NCBI GenBank assembly: GCA_900541745.1 | Contig: UQLA01000013.1 | Location: forward strand, 12,386-76,385 | Origin: an uncultured Collinsella sp. | GTDB taxonomy: Bacteria > Actinomycetota > Coriobacteriia > Coriobacteriales > Coriobacteriaceae | Reading direction: 5' to 3' | DNA length: 64,000 nucleotides | In this document: positions 1 to 7,608 of the stretch, in pieces | Layout: each line of letters starts with the position of its first letter | How positions within the stretch are numbered: the stretch's first letter is position 1 | Program-made: the position numbers and the translations under genes | The notes under the pieces: generated by a model | What the model saw: the letters and a program-made list of their open reading frames with translations, nothing else | Told to the model about the DNA's origin: nothing | Database searches by the model: none

Positions 1-479
1 TGTGCGATATTGTCGTAGTTGACCTCGCTCGCGCGTCCCACGGGCACCACGATCGCGCCCAGGTCGTCCAGCACCATACTTGCCGTGGTGCCGGCGCCTC
101 CGGTGGCTCCGAGCACGAGGACCTTCTTGCCGGCAATCTCCACACCCAGCTCCTCGACCAGGCTCTGGAAACCGAAGTAGTCGGTATTGTCGCCGCGCAG
201 GCGGCCATCGGTCAGACGCGTGATCGTGTTGACGTTACCCATGCGCTCGGCGAGCGGGCTCAGCTCGTCCAGGTAGTCCATGACGGCGCGCTTGTAGGGG
301 ATGGTCACGTTGGTGCCCTCCCACTCATCGCCGGTCATAAAGGATGCAAGGTCTTCGGGCTCACGCTCAAAACGCACGTACTCAAGCCCCGCGAGTTCCT
401 TGTAGATGGTCGGGGTGTAGCTGTGGCCCAGCACGCGGCCCAGCACGCCGTAGGGACGGGTTGCGGCGGTATCGGTCAT
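1..479 (-). CDS. aroE: Shikimate dehydrogenase, N-terminal part (cut by window edge)
   Basis: NADPH-dependent reduction of 3-dehydroshikimate to shikimate in the cytoplasmic shikimate pathway. About 159 residues are visible before the window edge. The substrate-binding N-terminal domain shows GHSYTP (residues 19-23), a form of the family's HSxSP motif, then NVTIPYK with the expected catalytic lysine at 63, NVNT at 82-85 and DNTD with Asp100. The Rossmann part begins with a glycine-rich VLGATGGAGTT stretch. The ATG (477-479) follows the pheA stop with no gap, so the gene is the last visible member of the aromatic operon and is probably translated by coupling to pheA. The C-terminal half is outside the window. 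Confidence 0.9.
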   Translation of the reverse strand, partial: MTDTAATRPYGVLGRVLGHSYTPTIYKELAGLEYVRFEREPEDLASFMTGDEWEGTNVTIPYKRAVMDYLDELSPLAERMGNVNTITRLTDGRLRGDNTDYFGFQSLVEELGVEIAGKKVLVLGATGGAGTTASMVLDDLGAIVVPVGRASEVNYDNIA

Positions 480-1625
480 CTAGAGCACCTCCGTGTAGCT
501 GCCAAAGTAGGTGAAGCTCTCGCACACATCGTCGATCGAATTGAGTAGGTCGTCGAGGGCCTTGCTGCCAAAGGGGCAGTCCAGGTCAAAGTAGAACATA
601 AACTCAAAGTCGCGACCGGGGATGGGGCGGCTTTCGAGTTTGATGAGGTTGATGTTGAGTGCGTAGAAGCGCTCGAGTACGCGATAGAGCGCGCCCGGCT
701 CATTGGCCGTGGTGATCATGAGCGAGGTGCGGTTGGCACCGGGATAGACGCGCGGCTCGCGACTGATGACGACGAAGCGCGTGTAGTTGTTGTCCGAGTC
801 CTGAATGTTGGGCTCCAGCACCTCCAGACCGTAGAGCGCCGCGCAACTGCGCGAGGCGATGGCGGCGACGTCGGCGCGCTCGGAGCTGGCGACCATCTCG
901 GCCGACATGGCCGTGTTGGGATACTTGGTGGCGTGCAGATCGTGCGCGTCGATAAAGCCGGCGCATTGCGCGATGGCCTGACCGTGGCTATAGACTTCAC
1001 GAACATCCTGCAGCTTGGTGCCAGGCTTGACGAGCAGGTTGTGGTCGATCTTGAGGCGCAGCGAGCGCACAATGTGGAAGTCGAACTGGGCGAGCAAGTC
1101 GTAGACGGCGTTGACCGAGCCGGCGGTGGAGTTTTCGATGGGCAGCACGCCAAACTCGCAGAAGCCGTCGCGCACAGCGCGCATGACGCCTTCGAAGGTC
1201 TCGAAGAACGCGATATCGGGCACGGCAAAGAGCTTGCACGCGGCGATCTGGCTGTAGGCGCCCTCAACGCCCTGGCAGGCGACGCTGGCAGTCTGGGGGA
1301 AGGGCGTGTCGAGGGGAGCTGCCGTGGCGTGGGCCTTCTGCGAGACCGTGATGCCCTTGAGTTCGTTGATGTAGCGCTGCTGCTCTGCCTTGCTCATGCT
1401 CATGAGGAGGCGGAACAGCGTGATGGTCTGTGCCTCGTAGCGCTCGGGCGCGCGGCCGGCAAGGTTGTTGAGCTTGGAGCGCTCGCGGGCGGGGTCGAAG
1501 ACGGCCTTGCCCATCTCGATTTTTGACTTGGCGACCTCGGTGGCAATGTCCATGCGTTCGACAAAACTGTTGAGGAGCGTGGTGTCGATGCCATCGATGG
1601 TCTGGCGGATGTCAGCAAGGTCCAT
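480..1625 (-). CDS. pheA: Chorismate mutase / prephenate dehydratase (P-protein)
   Basis: Bifunctional enzyme converting chorismate to prephenate and then phenylpyruvate, committing carbon to phenylalanine; cytoplasmic. The 381 residues match the P-protein length. Residues 1-90 are the all-helical AroQ chorismate mutase domain. Prephenate dehydratase begins near ACQGVEGAYS (116-125) and carries the TRF motif at 282-284. A C-terminal ACT domain has GALY (311) and ESRP (331), the elements that bind phenylalanine for feedback inhibition, so enzyme-level control is expected. An in-frame GTG lies five codons upstream, but the AAAGGGG Shine-Dalgarno falls between it and the ATG, so the start at MDLADI is preferred. 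The gene sits between a long inverted repeat upstream and aroE downstream. Confidence 0.96.
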   Translation of the reverse strand: MDLADIRQTIDGIDTTLLNSFVERMDIATEVAKSKIEMGKAVFDPARERSKLNNLAGRAPERYEAQTITLFRLLMSMSKAEQQRYINELKGITVSQKAHATAAPLDTPFPQTASVACQGVEGAYSQIAACKLFAVPDIAFFETFEGVMRAVRDGFCEFGVLPIENSTAGSVNAVYDLLAQFDFHIVRSLRLKIDHNLLVKPGTKLQDVREVYSHGQAIAQCAGFIDAHDLHATKYPNTAMSAEMVASSERADVAAIASRSCAALYGLEVLEPNIQDSDNNYTRFVVISREPRVYPGANRTSLMITTANEPGALYRVLERFYALNINLIKLESRPIPGRDFEFMFYFDLDCPFGSKALDDLLNSIDDVCESFTYFGSYTEVL

Positions 1626-1646
1626 AGGGACCCCTTTCACGTGTCG

Positions 1647-1722
1647 GTGATTTTTCTGGGACGGGGATTAAAAAATCATTAGGTACACAATGATTTTTTA
1701 ATCCCCGTCCCAGAAAAATCAC
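1647..1722. repeat. Perfect 34-base inverted repeat pair with GGGACGGGG core
   Basis: Arms at 1647-1680 and 1689-1722 are perfect reverse complements around an 8-base spacer, in the aroC-pheA gap inside the operon. Each arm is itself a stem-loop: TGATTTTT and AAAAATCA flank a core containing CTGGGACGGGGATT. The same plan with different stems occurs at 10350-10465 and, with a GGGACAGAC core, around the transposase at 62548-63324. It could fold strongly in the operon mRNA and reduce pheA-aroE expression. It is not a plain terminator because the two arms carry the same conserved unit. Confidence 0.9.
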
Positions 1723-1764
1723 TGGGTGGGCGTGGGGGCCGAAGTCGGCCCCCACGGGGATTAG

Positions 1765-2862
1765 CTAACGCTGTGCAGCGTCCTCGAGAAGGGCGTCCCA
1801 GATGGCCAGCGCTGCGGCTGCTTCGGCTACGGGGACGGCGCGCGGGACGATGCAGGGATCGTGGCGGCCGTGGACCGAGAGCTCGGCATTTTCCATAGCG
1901 TCCATGTCCACCGTCTGCTGCTCGCGGCCAATGGAGGGCGTGGGCTTTACGGCCATGCGCCACATGACGGGCGCGCCGGTCGAAATACCGCCCAGGATGC
2001 CGCCGGCATTATTGGACTCGACTTCGATCTTGCCGGTCTCGGCGTCGATGCGATACGGATCGTTGTTCTCGCTGCCTCGCATGGCGGCGACGGCAAAGCC
2101 CATGCCAAACTCCACGCCCTTCACGGCGGGAATCCCAAACGCAATCTGCGCGATGCGGTTCTCGATGCCGTCGAACATGGGGTCGCCGATGCCCGCGGGT
2201 AGGCCGTAAATACCGCACTCCACGATGCCGCCGATGCTGTCGAGCTCGTCGCGCGCGGCCAGAATCTCCTTGCGCATGCGGCCGGCTGCGGCGGCGTCAA
2301 TGCACGGCAGGTCGTTCGAAAGAATCGCTTTGCGGTCGGCCTCACGATAGACCATGTCGTCCATGGGCAGATCGGAGATGCCACCGATCTGCGCCACGTG
2401 CGCCATCACGTTAATGCCGCGGGCCTCGAGCGCCTGCAGTGCGATGCCGCCCACGATGCATAAGGGCGCCGTCAGGCGACCGGAGAAGTGTCCGCCGCCG
2501 GCGACGTCGTGCATGTTGTGGTACTTCACGCGTGCCGGGAAATCCGCATGGCCTGGGCGGGGCTTGCGGCGCAGCTCGGAGTAGTCCTTGGAGCGCGTGT
2601 TGGTGTTCTTGATGATCGCGGCGATAGGCGCGCCCGTGGTGTGTCCATCAATTATGCCGGCGATAATGTGGGCGGCGTCAGCCTCGCGACGCTTGGTCGC
2701 GGTCTCGTCGCGACCGGGGGCGCGACGGTCCAAAAAGGCCTGCAGCTGCTCCAGGTCAACGGCGATACCTGCCGGAACGCCATCGAGCGAGCAGCCGATG
2801 GCGGGGGAGTGCGACTGGCCGAAGATACTTACGTGCAAGACGTTGCCAAAGGTCGAGGACAT
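1765..2862 (-). CDS. aroC: Chorismate synthase
   Basis: Makes chorismate from 5-enolpyruvylshikimate 3-phosphate by anti-1,4 elimination of phosphate, using reduced FMN. The 365-residue length is normal. The N-terminus (STFGNVLHVSIFGQSHSPAIG) holds the FGQSHSPAIG form of the first signature. RPGHADFPARVKY near residue 100 and GGGHFSGRLTAP near residue 124 are further conserved flavin and substrate loops. The start ATG has a GAGGAGGAAT Shine-Dalgarno inside the end of aroA, and the aroA stop is only a base or so away, so the two are translationally coupled. No reductase domain is fused, so reduced flavin must be supplied externally. Confidence 0.97.
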   Translation of the reverse strand: MSSTFGNVLHVSIFGQSHSPAIGCSLDGVPAGIAVDLEQLQAFLDRRAPGRDETATKRREADAAHIIAGIIDGHTTGAPIAAIIKNTNTRSKDYSELRRKPRPGHADFPARVKYHNMHDVAGGGHFSGRLTAPLCIVGGIALQALEARGINVMAHVAQIGGISDLPMDDMVYREADRKAILSNDLPCIDAAAAGRMRKEILAARDELDSIGGIVECGIYGLPAGIGDPMFDGIENRIAQIAFGIPAVKGVEFGMGFAVAAMRGSENNDPYRIDAETGKIEVESNNAGGILGGISTGAPVMWRMAVKPTPSIGREQQTVDMDAMENAELSVHGRHDPCIVPRAVPVAEAAAALAIWDALLEDAAQR

Positions 2863-2863
2863 G

Positions 2864-4183
2864 CTATTCCTCCTCGAGCGTGACCTTGCCGCCCAACAGG
2901 CGGTAGTGGTCGAAGAAATCGGGATAGGACTTGTTGACGGCCTCGGCGCCGTGGATCACGACCTCGCCGGTGGCGCGACTCGCGGCGATGGCGGCCATCA
3001 TGGCGATGCGGTGGTCGTTGTGCGAATCGACCTCGCCGCCGGTAAGGGCATCGACGCCCTTGATGATGAGATCGTCACCGGCGATGCGCACCTGCGCTCC
3101 CAGCGCGGTGAGCTCGCGGGTGGTGGTGACCAGACGGTCAGATTCCTTGATGCGCAGGCGTGCGCAGTCACGAATGAACGTGCGGCCCTGAGCCAGCGAT
3201 GCCACGGCCGAGATGACGGGCACCAGGTCCGGAATGTCGTGGGCGCTCATCTCAAAGCCGGCGAGCTTGTCGGACTGGACGGTGGCGGCGTTCGTGGAGC
3301 GCACGATGCGGGCGCCAAAGCGCGAAAGTGCGGCGAGCACGTTGCGGTCGCCCTGTGCGGAGCTCAGCGACACGCCCTCGACGGTGATGGGGTCGGTGCC
3401 GATGGCGCCGGCGCATAGCCAAAAGGCGGCGTTGGACCAGTCGCCCTCGACGGCTACGCTGCCGGGCGTGCGGTACGAGCCGCTGTTCACGCGGAAGTTC
3501 GTGACCTCGGGCTGGCCGTCCTTGGCCGGAATACGCTCGACGTTGACCTCGACACCAAAGGCCTTCATGGCCTGGATGGTCAGGTTGATATAGGGGCGGC
3601 TCTCGATAAGGCCGGTTACCTGCACACAGGAGGGCTGGGCCAGCAGCGGAGCTGCCAGCAGCAGGCCGGAGATATACTGCGAGCTCACGTTGCCCGGAAG
3701 CACAAAGGTGCCCGGGCGCATGCGACCGCTCGTCTTGAGCGGAAAACCGCCCAGGCCCTGCAGGTCGCAACCGGCGGCGATGATCTCGTCCGAAAGCGGG
3801 GAGAGCGGGCGGGCGCCTAGGCGGCCCTGGCCCACGAAGGTGGCCTCCGCGCCCAACGCGCAGGCGACAGGCAGCATGAAGCGGAGCGTGGAGCCGCTCT
3901 CACCGCAGTCGAGCGTGCCGCCTGCAAGGGCTTTGAGCAGGCCAAATTCAATGCTCTTCATGGTGGGGTGAACCTGGAAGCCGTCCTCGACGGTCTCGAT
4001 GCGGGCGCCGAGCGCCGTGAGGCAGCGCACCGTGGCCTCGATATCGGCGCAGGTGGTGTTGCAGGTAACGTGCGTCTCGCCGTTGGCAAGTGCGGCGCAG
4101 ATGATGAGGCGATGCGCCATCGATTTGGACGCGATGGCGGGAACGGTGCCCTTGAGCGGGGACGGGGTGATGCGGGCTAACAT
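2864..4183 (-). CDS. aroA: 3-phosphoshikimate 1-carboxyvinyltransferase (EPSP synthase)
   Basis: Transfers the enolpyruvyl group of PEP to shikimate 3-phosphate. The 439-residue protein has the family's paired inside-out alpha/beta domains. SKSMAHRLIICAAL near the start binds shikimate 3-phosphate; GESGSTLRFMLP near residue 95 corresponds to the family's NSGT-type loop; LRIKESDRL and NDHRIAMMAAI near the C-terminus are the second signature. A longer reading frame continues upstream, but the ATG at 4181-4183 aligns with family N-termini (MLARITPSPLKG), has AAGGGAGA upstream, and overlaps the aroB stop by seven bases, typical of coupled operon genes. Confidence 0.96.
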   Translation of the reverse strand: MLARITPSPLKGTVPAIASKSMAHRLIICAALANGETHVTCNTTCADIEATVRCLTALGARIETVEDGFQVHPTMKSIEFGLLKALAGGTLDCGESGSTLRFMLPVACALGAEATFVGQGRLGARPLSPLSDEIIAAGCDLQGLGGFPLKTSGRMRPGTFVLPGNVSSQYISGLLLAAPLLAQPSCVQVTGLIESRPYINLTIQAMKAFGVEVNVERIPAKDGQPEVTNFRVNSGSYRTPGSVAVEGDWSNAAFWLCAGAIGTDPITVEGVSLSSAQGDRNVLAALSRFGARIVRSTNAATVQSDKLAGFEMSAHDIPDLVPVISAVASLAQGRTFIRDCARLRIKESDRLVTTTRELTALGAQVRIAGDDLIIKGVDALTGGEVDSHNDHRIAMMAAIAASRATGEVVIHGAEAVNKSYPDFFDHYRLLGGKVTLEEE

Positions 4184-5283
4184 GCGGAAGCGTCTCCCTT
4201 CTGGCCGAGGCCCTCGGCAATCAAATCGTGGAAGGTGGAAAGCGGCGTGCGGTCGATGCTGCAACGGCCAATGTCGTGCGGAATTACCAGGTCGATGGTG
4301 TCGCCCGCGCGCTTTTTGTCGTGGAGCGCCTCGGCAAAGACGGCATCGGCATCTAGGTCACAGCGGGTTTTGAGGCCGTGGCGGGCGCAGAGCTCCTCAA
4401 TACGATCGGGCAGCTCGGCATCGCAAACGCCATGCAGGGCTGCGGCACGCGTGATGATGCCCATGCCGATGGACACGCAGTTGCCGTGGCCGAGCTCAAA
4501 GTGCTCGCAGGCTTCGACGGCGTGCCCGGCGCTGTGGCCAAAGTTGAGAAGCTTGCGCTGATTGGTTTCGCGCTCGTCGGCAACGACCACGGCGCGCTTA
4601 ATGTCGATATTGCGTGCGATGATGAGCGCCACACGGGCCACGTCGTGGTTCAGCAGCTCAAGCGTGAGTGGGGTCTTCTCCAGCTCGGCGAAGAGCTCGG
4701 GGTCGGCAATCACGGCGTGCTTGACGACCTCACCGCAGCCGTCGGCGAACTGCTCGGACGTGAGGGTTGCCAAGCACCCCACGTCGGCGATGACCACGCT
4801 CGGCTGCCAAAAGGCGCCGGCCAGGTTCTTGCCGGCTGCCAGGTCGATGGCCGTCTTCCCGCCGACCGACGAATCCACCATGGCGAGCAGGCTTGTGGGA
4901 ATCTGCACAAACTTGCAGCCGCGCATGTAGGTGGCGGCAACAAAGCCCGCCACGTCGCCCACGACGCCGCCGCCGAGCGCCACGATCACGTCGGAGCGCG
5001 AAAGCTCGTGCTCGGCCACAAACTCCAAAATGGCAACGTAGGTCTCGGCACGCTTATGGGGCTCGCCGGCCTCGAAGGTGCAGATGCTCACCTCGTAGCC
5101 TGCGGCCTCTAGGCTCTGCTTAACGGGCATCTGGTAGAGCGGACCCACGTTGGTGTCCGTCACGATGACGGCACGGGTGCCGCCGGCGGTGGCGCGTACG
5201 AGCGGGCCTGCCTTCTCCAGCAAAAACGTGCCCACATGCACCTGGTAGGGGCGTGCGGTGTCGATATCGATGGTAATCGCCAT
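4177..5283 (-). CDS. aroB: 3-dehydroquinate synthase
   Basis: Converts DAHP to 3-dehydroquinate, step two of the shikimate pathway; an NAD- and divalent-metal-dependent cytoplasmic enzyme. The 368-residue length is normal. The NAD-binding region shows ALGGGVVGDVAGFVAATY (about residues 101-118), followed by QIPTSLLAMVDSSVGGKTAID, the family's most conserved block. GCGEVVKHAVI supplies metal and substrate residues, and LLNFGHSAGHAVE the metal-binding histidines. The AAAGGA ribosome site is about nine bases before the ATG. There is no fused shikimate kinase, and none is found elsewhere in this window. It overlaps aroA by seven bases. Confidence 0.97.
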   Translation of the reverse strand: MAITIDIDTARPYQVHVGTFLLEKAGPLVRATAGGTRAVIVTDTNVGPLYQMPVKQSLEAAGYEVSICTFEAGEPHKRAETYVAILEFVAEHELSRSDVIVALGGGVVGDVAGFVAATYMRGCKFVQIPTSLLAMVDSSVGGKTAIDLAAGKNLAGAFWQPSVVIADVGCLATLTSEQFADGCGEVVKHAVIADPELFAELEKTPLTLELLNHDVARVALIIARNIDIKRAVVVADERETNQRKLLNFGHSAGHAVEACEHFELGHGNCVSIGMGIITRAAALHGVCDAELPDRIEELCARHGLKTRCDLDADAVFAEALHDKKRAGDTIDLVIPHDIGRCSIDRTPLSTFHDLIAEGLGQKGDASAC

Positions 5284-5319
5284 AAGCTTCGGTCCTTTCG
5301 ACCTGGCGTGATGGGTGGT

Positions 5320-6234
5320 CTAGTGGGAGGCCTCGTCGTCGAGCGCGCGCTTGATGCGGTCGCCCTCGGCAAGGAGATTCTCCAGATAGCGCTGGTCGCG
5401 GTCCTTAAGGGCGCGGCTGTAGGCGCCGAGCGATTCGATCAGATGGTCAATCTCGAAGGCGAGCGCATCGGCGTCGTCGATCATGAGCTCGGACCACATC
5501 TGCGGATTGAGGTGCGCTACGCGGGTGAGGTCGCGGTAGCTGCCGGCCGAAAAGCCGTGGTGGACCTGAGCGGTCGGGCTCTTAACATAGGCGTTGGAGA
5601 CGACGTGCGCGAGCTGGCTCGTAAAGGCGATGACGCGGTCGTGCTCGGCGGCGCTCGTTACGCTGAACTTGCCAAAGCCTAAGGGGCGCACCATCTCGCG
5701 CACCTGGCCCAAAAGCTCCAGCTTAAGTGCGTCGTCCACTGCGGGCGGTACGAGCACGAGCGGTGCGTCCTGGAACAGGTCGGCGCGGGAATGCGCGTAG
5801 CCCGAGAACTGCGTGCCCGCCATGGGGTGCGCGCCCACAAAGTAAAAACCGTGCTCGCGGGCGAGCTCAAAGGCGCGCTCGCACACGATACCCTTGACGC
5901 CCACGGTGTCGATCACCACGGGGCCCATGATGGCCTCGGTGTCGGTGGCGTCGGCGAGTGCCTGGGCGTGCGCCTCGAGCCACTCGATGCAGGCCTCGGG
6001 GTAGCATGCCAGGACGATGATGTCGCATTCGCCGAGCGTCTCGTCGTTGAGCTCGCCGGCAACGGTGCCCATGCTGGCGGCCGTCATGACGTCGTCATCG
6101 GGGTCCCAGGCCAGCACGCGGACCCCCGCCTGCGCATAGCCGCGGGCAAAGCTGCCGCCGATGAGGCCCAGGCCCACGATGCCGGCGCACTTGGGGCCAC
6201 CCTGGTTAACGCGTGCGTTTCTCACCGTACCCAT
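5320..6234 (-). CDS. tyrA: Prephenate dehydrogenase
   Basis: NAD(P)-dependent oxidative decarboxylation of prephenate to 4-hydroxyphenylpyruvate, the tyrosine branch. Of 304 residues the first half is a Rossmann domain with GLGLIGGSFARGY (G21-x-G23-xx-G26) and the acidic AWDPD end of the second strand. The second half is the helical dimerisation/substrate domain, with GAHPMAGTQFSG and FTSQLAHVVSNAY motifs. It has neither a chorismate mutase nor an ACT domain, so it is the short monofunctional type. Whether prephenate or arogenate is preferred cannot be read from sequence. Its CAGGAG Shine-Dalgarno lies inside the last codons of aroF and the intergenic gap is three bases. Confidence 0.94.
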   Translation of the reverse strand: MGTVRNARVNQGGPKCAGIVGLGLIGGSFARGYAQAGVRVLAWDPDDDVMTAASMGTVAGELNDETLGECDIIVLACYPEACIEWLEAHAQALADATDTEAIMGPVVIDTVGVKGIVCERAFELAREHGFYFVGAHPMAGTQFSGYAHSRADLFQDAPLVLVPPAVDDALKLELLGQVREMVRPLGFGKFSVTSAAEHDRVIAFTSQLAHVVSNAYVKSPTAQVHHGFSAGSYRDLTRVAHLNPQMWSELMIDDADALAFEIDHLIESLGAYSRALKDRDQRYLENLLAEGDRIKRALDDEASH

Positions 6235-6237
6235 GGA

Positions 6238-7263
6238 CTACTCCTGAACGGTCTCTTGGCAGACGACCTCGCGGATGGCGCGGATGCGGCGCATGGTGTC
6301 GTCGAACTGGTCGGGGGTGAGGGCCTGAGCGCCGTCGGACCAAGCGTGGCTCGGGTCGTCGTGGACCTCGATCTCCAGACCGTTGGCGCCGCAGGCAGTC
6401 GCGGCGAGCGCCATAGGCTCGACATAGCGGGTGTAGCCGGTGGCGTGGCTGGGGTCGGCGACGACGGGCAGGTGCGACAGGTGGTGCAGCACCGGCACGG
6501 CGTTGAGGTCGAAGGTGTTGCGGGTGCGGGTCTCGAAGGTGCGGATGCCGCGCTCGCACAGGATGACGTTGTCGTTGCCCTCGCTCATGATGTACTCGGC
6601 TGCCATAAGCAGCTCGTCGACGGTGCCGGACATGCCGCGCTTGAGCAGGATCGGGGTCTGCGTCTTGCCGACCTCCTTGAGCAGGGGGAAGTTCTGGGCG
6701 TTGCGAGCGCCAATCTGCATGACGTCGATCTTCTTGTCGAGGAAGACCTGTACGTCGCGCGGGTCCATGATCTCGGTGACGATCGGCATGTCGAGCTCGG
6801 CGGATGCCTCGCACAGCAGGTCCAGTCCGGCGGGACCCATGCCCTGGTAGGCGTACGGGGAGGTGCGGGGCTTGTAGGCGCCGCCGCGCAGCATCGTGGC
6901 GCCGGCAGCCTTTACGCGGCGGGCGATGCGGATGAGGTTCTCGCCCTCGACGGAGCAGGGGCCGGCGATGACCTGGAACTGGTCGCCGCCGATCTTGACG
7001 TCGTGGCCGCAGTCGATGACGGAGTCCTCGGGGTGGAACTTGCGGTTGGCTCGCTTGAACGGCTCGGAGACGCGTTGCACGCGCTCGACGACGTCCATGG
7101 ACTCGAGCAGGAACGGGTCGATCTTGGTCGTGTCGCCCACCAGGCCGATGATGGTCTCGTTCTCGCCGCGCGAGACGTCGGTCTTGAGTCCCTTTTTCTC
7201 GATCCAGCTGACGATGTGGCTGACGGCCTCGTCGCTGGCGCTCTGCTTTAAAATCGCAATCAT
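6238..7263 (-). CDS. aroF: 3-deoxy-7-phosphoheptulonate (DAHP) synthase, type I beta
   Basis: First enzyme of the shikimate pathway: condenses PEP with erythrose 4-phosphate. The 341-residue protein has an N-terminal ferredoxin-like (ACT-related) domain (about 1-70), as in Thermotoga-type I beta enzymes, which gives feedback inhibition, then a (beta/alpha)8 barrel. Barrel motifs: IAGPCSVEG near 98, RGGAYKPRTSPYAYQG, KIDVMQIGARNAQNF, LLKRGMSGT and VVADPSHATGYT. A reading frame extends 16 codons further upstream, but the ATG at 7261-7263 is preceded by GAGGTGAGAGG and gives the normal family start. First gene of the aromatic operon; its leader contains an intrinsic terminator at 7297-7320. The symbol follows the aroF/aroG convention. 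Confidence 0.95.
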   Translation of the reverse strand: MIAILKQSASDEAVSHIVSWIEKKGLKTDVSRGENETIIGLVGDTTKIDPFLLESMDVVERVQRVSEPFKRANRKFHPEDSVIDCGHDVKIGGDQFQVIAGPCSVEGENLIRIARRVKAAGATMLRGGAYKPRTSPYAYQGMGPAGLDLLCEASAELDMPIVTEIMDPRDVQVFLDKKIDVMQIGARNAQNFPLLKEVGKTQTPILLKRGMSGTVDELLMAAEYIMSEGNDNVILCERGIRTFETRTRNTFDLNAVPVLHHLSHLPVVADPSHATGYTRYVEPMALAATACGANGLEIEVHDDPSHAWSDGAQALTPDQFDDTMRRIRAIREVVCQETVQE

Positions 7264-7296
7264 GGTGTGCCTCTCACCTCGATGGATAGCCCTTGC

Positions 7297-7320
7297 AAAA
7301 ACGGCCCGCATCGCGAGCCG
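7297..7320 (-). terminator. Intrinsic terminator in the leader of the aromatic operon
   Basis: Read on the minus strand: CGGCTCGC-GAT-GCGGGCCG (7302-7320), an eight-pair stem with one G-U, immediately followed by TTTTTGC. It lies between the putative promoter (about 7346-7374) and the aroF start at 7263. No minus-strand gene lies upstream that it could end, so it looks like a leader attenuator. Confidence 0.7.
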
Positions 7321-7345
7321 TATATTCTATGGTGCATGAGAGTTT

Positions 7346-7379
7346 ATACTATTAAGTTCACTTTTGCGTTCTAAAGTGA
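7346..7379 (-). promoter_or_regulatory. Putative promoter and operator of the aromatic operon
   Basis: On the minus strand a TTAGAA -35-like box (7369-7374) and TAGTAT -10 (7346-7351) are 17 bases apart; an overlapping TATAAA (7343-7348) is an alternative -10. An inverted repeat TCACTTT-N8-AAAGTGA (7358-7379) covers the spacer and -35, where a repressor would block polymerase. The regulator is unknown and the -35 is weak. Confidence 0.45.
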
Positions 7380-7427
7380 GCTGCCGGGCCGTGTCTCCCG
7401 CGGAATTGCAAAGCTTTTTCTATTCTT

Positions 7428-7457
7428 TTGTTAGCCCATGGCGCACTTGGGTATAAT
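7428..7457 (+). promoter_or_regulatory. Promoter of tRNA-Arg
   Basis: TTGTTA at 7428-7433 and a consensus TATAAT at 7452-7457, 18 bases apart. The -10 ends 11 bases before the mature tRNA start, so the 5' leader is very short. Confidence 0.7.
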
Positions 7458-7468
7458 GCCAACCGTTG

Positions 7469-7545
7469 GCCCTATTAGCTCAGGGGATTAGAGCGTCTGC
7501 CTCCGGAGCAGAAGGCCGTTGGTTCGAATCCAACATGGGGCACCA
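7469..7545 (+). tRNA. tRNA-Arg (anticodon CCG)
   Basis: Cloverleaf of 77 bases. Acceptor GCCCTAT pairs with ATGGGGC (one G-U). The D arm contains GCTCAGGGGATTAGAGC. The anticodon stem TCTGC/GCAGA encloses loop CTCCGGA, giving anticodon CCG for CGG codons. The T arm has GTTGGTTCGAATCCAAC. Discriminator A is followed by an encoded CCA (7543-7545). A GC-rich terminator follows directly at 7556-7592. Confidence 0.95.
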
Positions 7546-7555
7546 TCGAACGTAA

Positions 7556-7592
7556 GACCGTCCGAACCTCGCATGGTCCGGGCGGTTTTCTT
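7556..7592 (+). terminator. Terminator downstream of tRNA-Arg
   Basis: Left arm 7556-7568 and right arm 7575-7587 pair over 13 positions (one mismatch, a few G-U) around a TCGCAT loop, followed by TTTTCTT. It separates the tRNA from the ATPase, though readthrough may feed the latter because no clear second promoter is visible. Confidence 0.75.
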
Positions 7593-7608
7593 ATACCGAC
7601 GCGACGTG

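Noticed and set aside
4144..4170. GGGACGGGG within the start of aroA, resembling the repeat core
   Set aside because: It lies in coding sequence without self-complementary flanks, so it is coincidence.
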